A model generated the notes under the pieces. The model saw only the letters and a program-made list of their open reading frames with translations, was not told the origin of the DNA and did not search any database. From contig JAFCCM010000045.1 of assembly GCA_017610225.1 (NCBI GenBank), forward strand, positions 1 through 14,413: a DNA stretch of 14,413 bases, read 5' to 3'. Positions 13,064-14,413 of this stretch are shown piece by piece. Position 1 is the first letter of the stretch, and every line of letters begins with the position of its first letter. A program made the position numbers and the translations under genes. The stretch comes from Candidatus Aenigmatarchaeota archaeon. Its GTDB lineage: Archaea > Aenigmatarchaeota > Aenigmatarchaeia > CG10238-14.

Positions 13064-13399
13064 CTATTCTTCTCCTTCAGAAACCATACCATCCCTAATA
13101 GCATCCAAATAAGGTTTGAGACTTGATAAACCTTCTGGAAGTTCTACATCTAAACCTTTATCTTTCGCAAATCTTATTATTTCTATTTCCTCATCAGTTA
13201 TTCTACGTCCCAATCTAAGAATCTCAGCATATAAATCAACTGGAACATGATAATCTAATAAACCAAGCATTACCCCTGTAATTTCTGGTGTTGCATAAAT
13301 CCATTCTTCATGTTTTGTTAAAATTTCTTCTTTCATCTCTTTTCCAGTTCGACCAGAGTATATACCAAGTACTTTTGCTATTTGGTTAATATATGACAT
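13064..13399 (-). CDS. hypothetical small soluble protein, 111 residues
   Basis: I recognise no family. The protein is predicted mainly helical and acidic, with no membrane segment or cysteine pair. Features visible are an N-terminal SYINQIAKVLGIYSGRTGKEM, a central PEITGVMLGLLDYHVPVDLYAEILRLGRRI, and an acidic end (MVSEGEE). ATG 13397-13399 is preceded by an AT-rich stretch with TATTAAA-type boxes at about 13405-13435. It is read in the same direction as radA and the next two small genes but with its own spacer on each side. Codon composition resembles its neighbours, and the frame has no competing overlap, so it is probably real. Confidence 0.65.
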   Translation of the reverse strand: MSYINQIAKVLGIYSGRTGKEMKEEILTKHEEWIYATPEITGVMLGLLDYHVPVDLYAEILRLGRRITDEEIEIIRFAKDKGLDVELPEGLSSLKPYLDAIRDGMVSEGEE

Positions 13400-13463
13400 A
13401 ATAAAATTTAGTTTTTAATATTTTTATTCTCACCTTTAATATCAAATGGAAAAATTGGAAAAA

Positions 13464-13751
13464 TTATTGTTCTTTTGTTTGCACGGAAGATATTCTTACA
13501 TTTTCTCCATATGATTCTATTAGTGCTCTAAATTCTTCATCAACTCCCTCTAGAACATTAACACGTAAAACTCCATCTTCAGTTTCACATTCTATTTCAG
13601 AACGCTTCAAGTCTTGATAAATCGTGGTTAAAGTTGGTTCATTACCTTCGACAGTATAAGGTCTAGTAGCAGATTCTCCTCCTATAACTTGATGTATAAA
13701 AAGAGCCCTTTGCAATGCAACTAAATTGTTATATTGGTGTGCTCTTGCCAT
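13464..13751 (-). CDS. hypothetical small soluble protein, 95 residues
   Basis: I recognise no family. An N-terminal helical part (NNLVALQRALFIHQVIGG) is followed by a segment with TLTTIYQDLKRSEIECETEDG and an acidic alternating end (LRVNVLEGVDEEFRALIESYG). There is no signal peptide or membrane helix. AGGT lies eight bases before the ATG at 13749-13751. A 34-base element shared with the next upstream gene lies 33 bases before the start, which supports both being real genes with similar control. Confidence 0.65.
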   Translation of the reverse strand: MARAHQYNNLVALQRALFIHQVIGGESATRPYTVEGNEPTLTTIYQDLKRSEIECETEDGVLRVNVLEGVDEEFRALIESYGENVRISSVQTKEQ

Positions 13752-13783
13752 ATAATTACCTATAATATTAAAAACAATCCAGC

Positions 13784-13817
13784 AATTTATTATTAACCTT
13801 CACTACCAGAGAGAAAA
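13784..13817 (-). repeat. repeated upstream element, copy A
   Basis: On the minus strand this begins TTTTCTCTCTGGTAGTGAAG and ends ATAAATT. It matches copy B at 27 of 34 positions by eye, with a core TGGTAGT that is identical. It lies 33 bases before the 95-residue gene, and could be an activator site, an RNA element or a terminator-promoter unit. Confidence 0.5.
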
Positions 13818-13833
13818 GTTTTCTTTTAATTAA

Positions 13834-14088
13834 TTATTCTCCACTTTTCACTGTCAACTCATCACCTATAACAATTCGATGAACAACATAATCAGATGGT
13901 AGTTCAACCGCTACACCGGAATCTTCATTGAAATGCTCATCAATACGTCTTCTTATTGCTTCCAAATCACATGGGTCTCCATCATATCTGCTAGTACCTA
14001 TAATTCTCAATGGACCGCCTTTTCTGTCATAGAAAATTAGATGTTGTCCACCATCCATTTCTGCTACTTCATAAAAAAATTTCTCCAT
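13834..14088 (-). CDS. hypothetical small soluble protein, 84 residues
   Basis: I recognise no family. The protein looks alpha/beta: a strand-rich start (KFFYEVAEMDGGQHLIFYDRKGGPLRIIG), a helix with basic face (LEAIRRRIDEHF), then strands (GVAVELPSDYVVHRIVIGDELTV). There is no signal peptide or membrane helix. ATG 14086-14088 lies 60 bases after the radA stop, and the gap contains the shared element copy B and an A-box-like CTAAATTAAA. It may be expressed from its own promoter as well as by read-through from radA. Confidence 0.65.
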   Translation of the reverse strand: MEKFFYEVAEMDGGQHLIFYDRKGGPLRIIGTSRYDGDPCDLEAIRRRIDEHFNEDSGVAVELPSDYVVHRIVIGDELTVKSGE

Positions 14089-14113
14089 ATAATCAATTTT
14101 TTTAATTTAGAAT

Positions 14114-14147
14114 AATTTATCCTTTATCTTTACTACCAAACAGAAAA
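14114..14147 (-). repeat. repeated upstream element, copy B
   Basis: On the minus strand this begins TTTTCTGTTTGGTAGTAAAG and ends ATAAATT. It lies just after the radA stop and 26 bases before the 84-residue gene. It is paired with copy A at 13784-13817. Confidence 0.5.
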
Positions 14148-14148
14148 T

Positions 14149-14413
14149 CTAATCCCTAATCCCTTCAGTCAAAACTCTAAACACACACTCACCAGGAGGA
14201 AGATCAGGAGAATCCATTATCTTTGCAATTCTTTTTTCGCCAGAAGACTTCCTTAAATACACCCTATATGTACTTTGATGGGCCAAAATGTGGCCTCCGA
14301 CTGGTCTAGTAGGATCTCCAAAAAGAATAGCAGGATTTGCTTGGACTTGATTAGTAATATAAATTGCAAGATTATGAGCATCAGCCAATCTTTGCAACGC
14401 ATGAAGATGCTTA
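14149..14413 (-). CDS. radA: RadA recombinase, C-terminal part (5' end beyond the window)
   Basis: The frame is open to the right edge and ends at TAG 14149-14151, giving the last 87 or so residues. The sequence [58 protein letters not shown] and [13 protein letters not shown] is typical of the archaeal RadA/Rad51 core. It includes the region of DNA-binding loop 2 and the NQV strand. RadA forms ATP-dependent filaments on single-stranded DNA for homologous recombination. The Walker motifs are outside the window. A TTG at 14395-14397 is not the start, because the family sequence continues upstream of it. Confidence 0.97.
   Translation of the reverse strand, partial: KHLHALQRLADAHNLAIYITNQVQANPAILFGDPTRPVGGHILAHQSTYRVYLRKSSGEKRIAKIMDSPDLPPGECVFRVLTEGIRD

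Overview
The window is archaeal. It encodes eS1 (S3Ae) and the long archaeal form of uS15, pelota, an archaeal tRNA-splicing endonuclease (EndA) and RadA. It also has DUF63- and DUF1461-type membrane proteins, tRNA genes without an encoded CCA end, and AT-rich A-box promoters about 25 nt before many start codons (leaderless style). The low G+C, short compact genes and a tRNA with non-canonical introns fit a DPANN (Nanoarchaeota/Woesearchaeales-like) genome, but the lineage is an inference. No rRNA or CRISPR was seen.

Layout. 1-1245 (minus): a small membrane protein, uS15 and eS1 in a tight operon; eS1 runs off the left edge. 1339-2299 (plus): a small Cys-motif protein and a GT-A glycosyltransferase. 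2335-2460: tRNA-Phe(GAA) interrupted by two introns, each with a recognisable bulge-helix-bulge. 2442-3160 (minus): a frameshifted LAGLIDADG homing endonuclease whose tail reads antisense into that tRNA. 3345-3878 (plus): EndA. 3880-5535 (minus): pelota, then an ATP-cone/membrane fusion. 5575-6060: a tiny candidate membrane ORF facing a stand-alone receiver (CheY-like) gene. 6144-9632: a cell-envelope block with an anchored three-repeat beta protein, DUF63, DUF1461 and a lipoprotein. 9633-12309 (minus): small HTH regulator, intact LAGLIDADG protein, PHP/zinc-ribbon phosphoesterase and tRNA-Val(CAC), all touching or overlapping, behind a promoter with two GGGACA-AA-TGTCC(C) palindromes. 12404-14413 (minus): HAD hydrolase, three unrecognised small proteins and the C-terminal part of RadA.

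How parts may work together. The tRNA-Phe introns need an EndA-type enzyme and an EndA gene lies about 900 bp away, but its aligned catalytic lysine position is Thr. The HTH-LAGLIDADG-PHP-tRNA-Val array looks like one autoregulated transcription unit, and its PHP stop codon lies inside the tRNA. Pelota (ribosome rescue) and RadA (recombination) are housekeeping genes. The most unusual signals are the doubly interrupted tRNA-Phe with the substituted EndA, the HTH-LAGLIDADG operon with paired operators, the ATP-cone/membrane fusion, and a repeated 34-nt element before two small genes next to radA.
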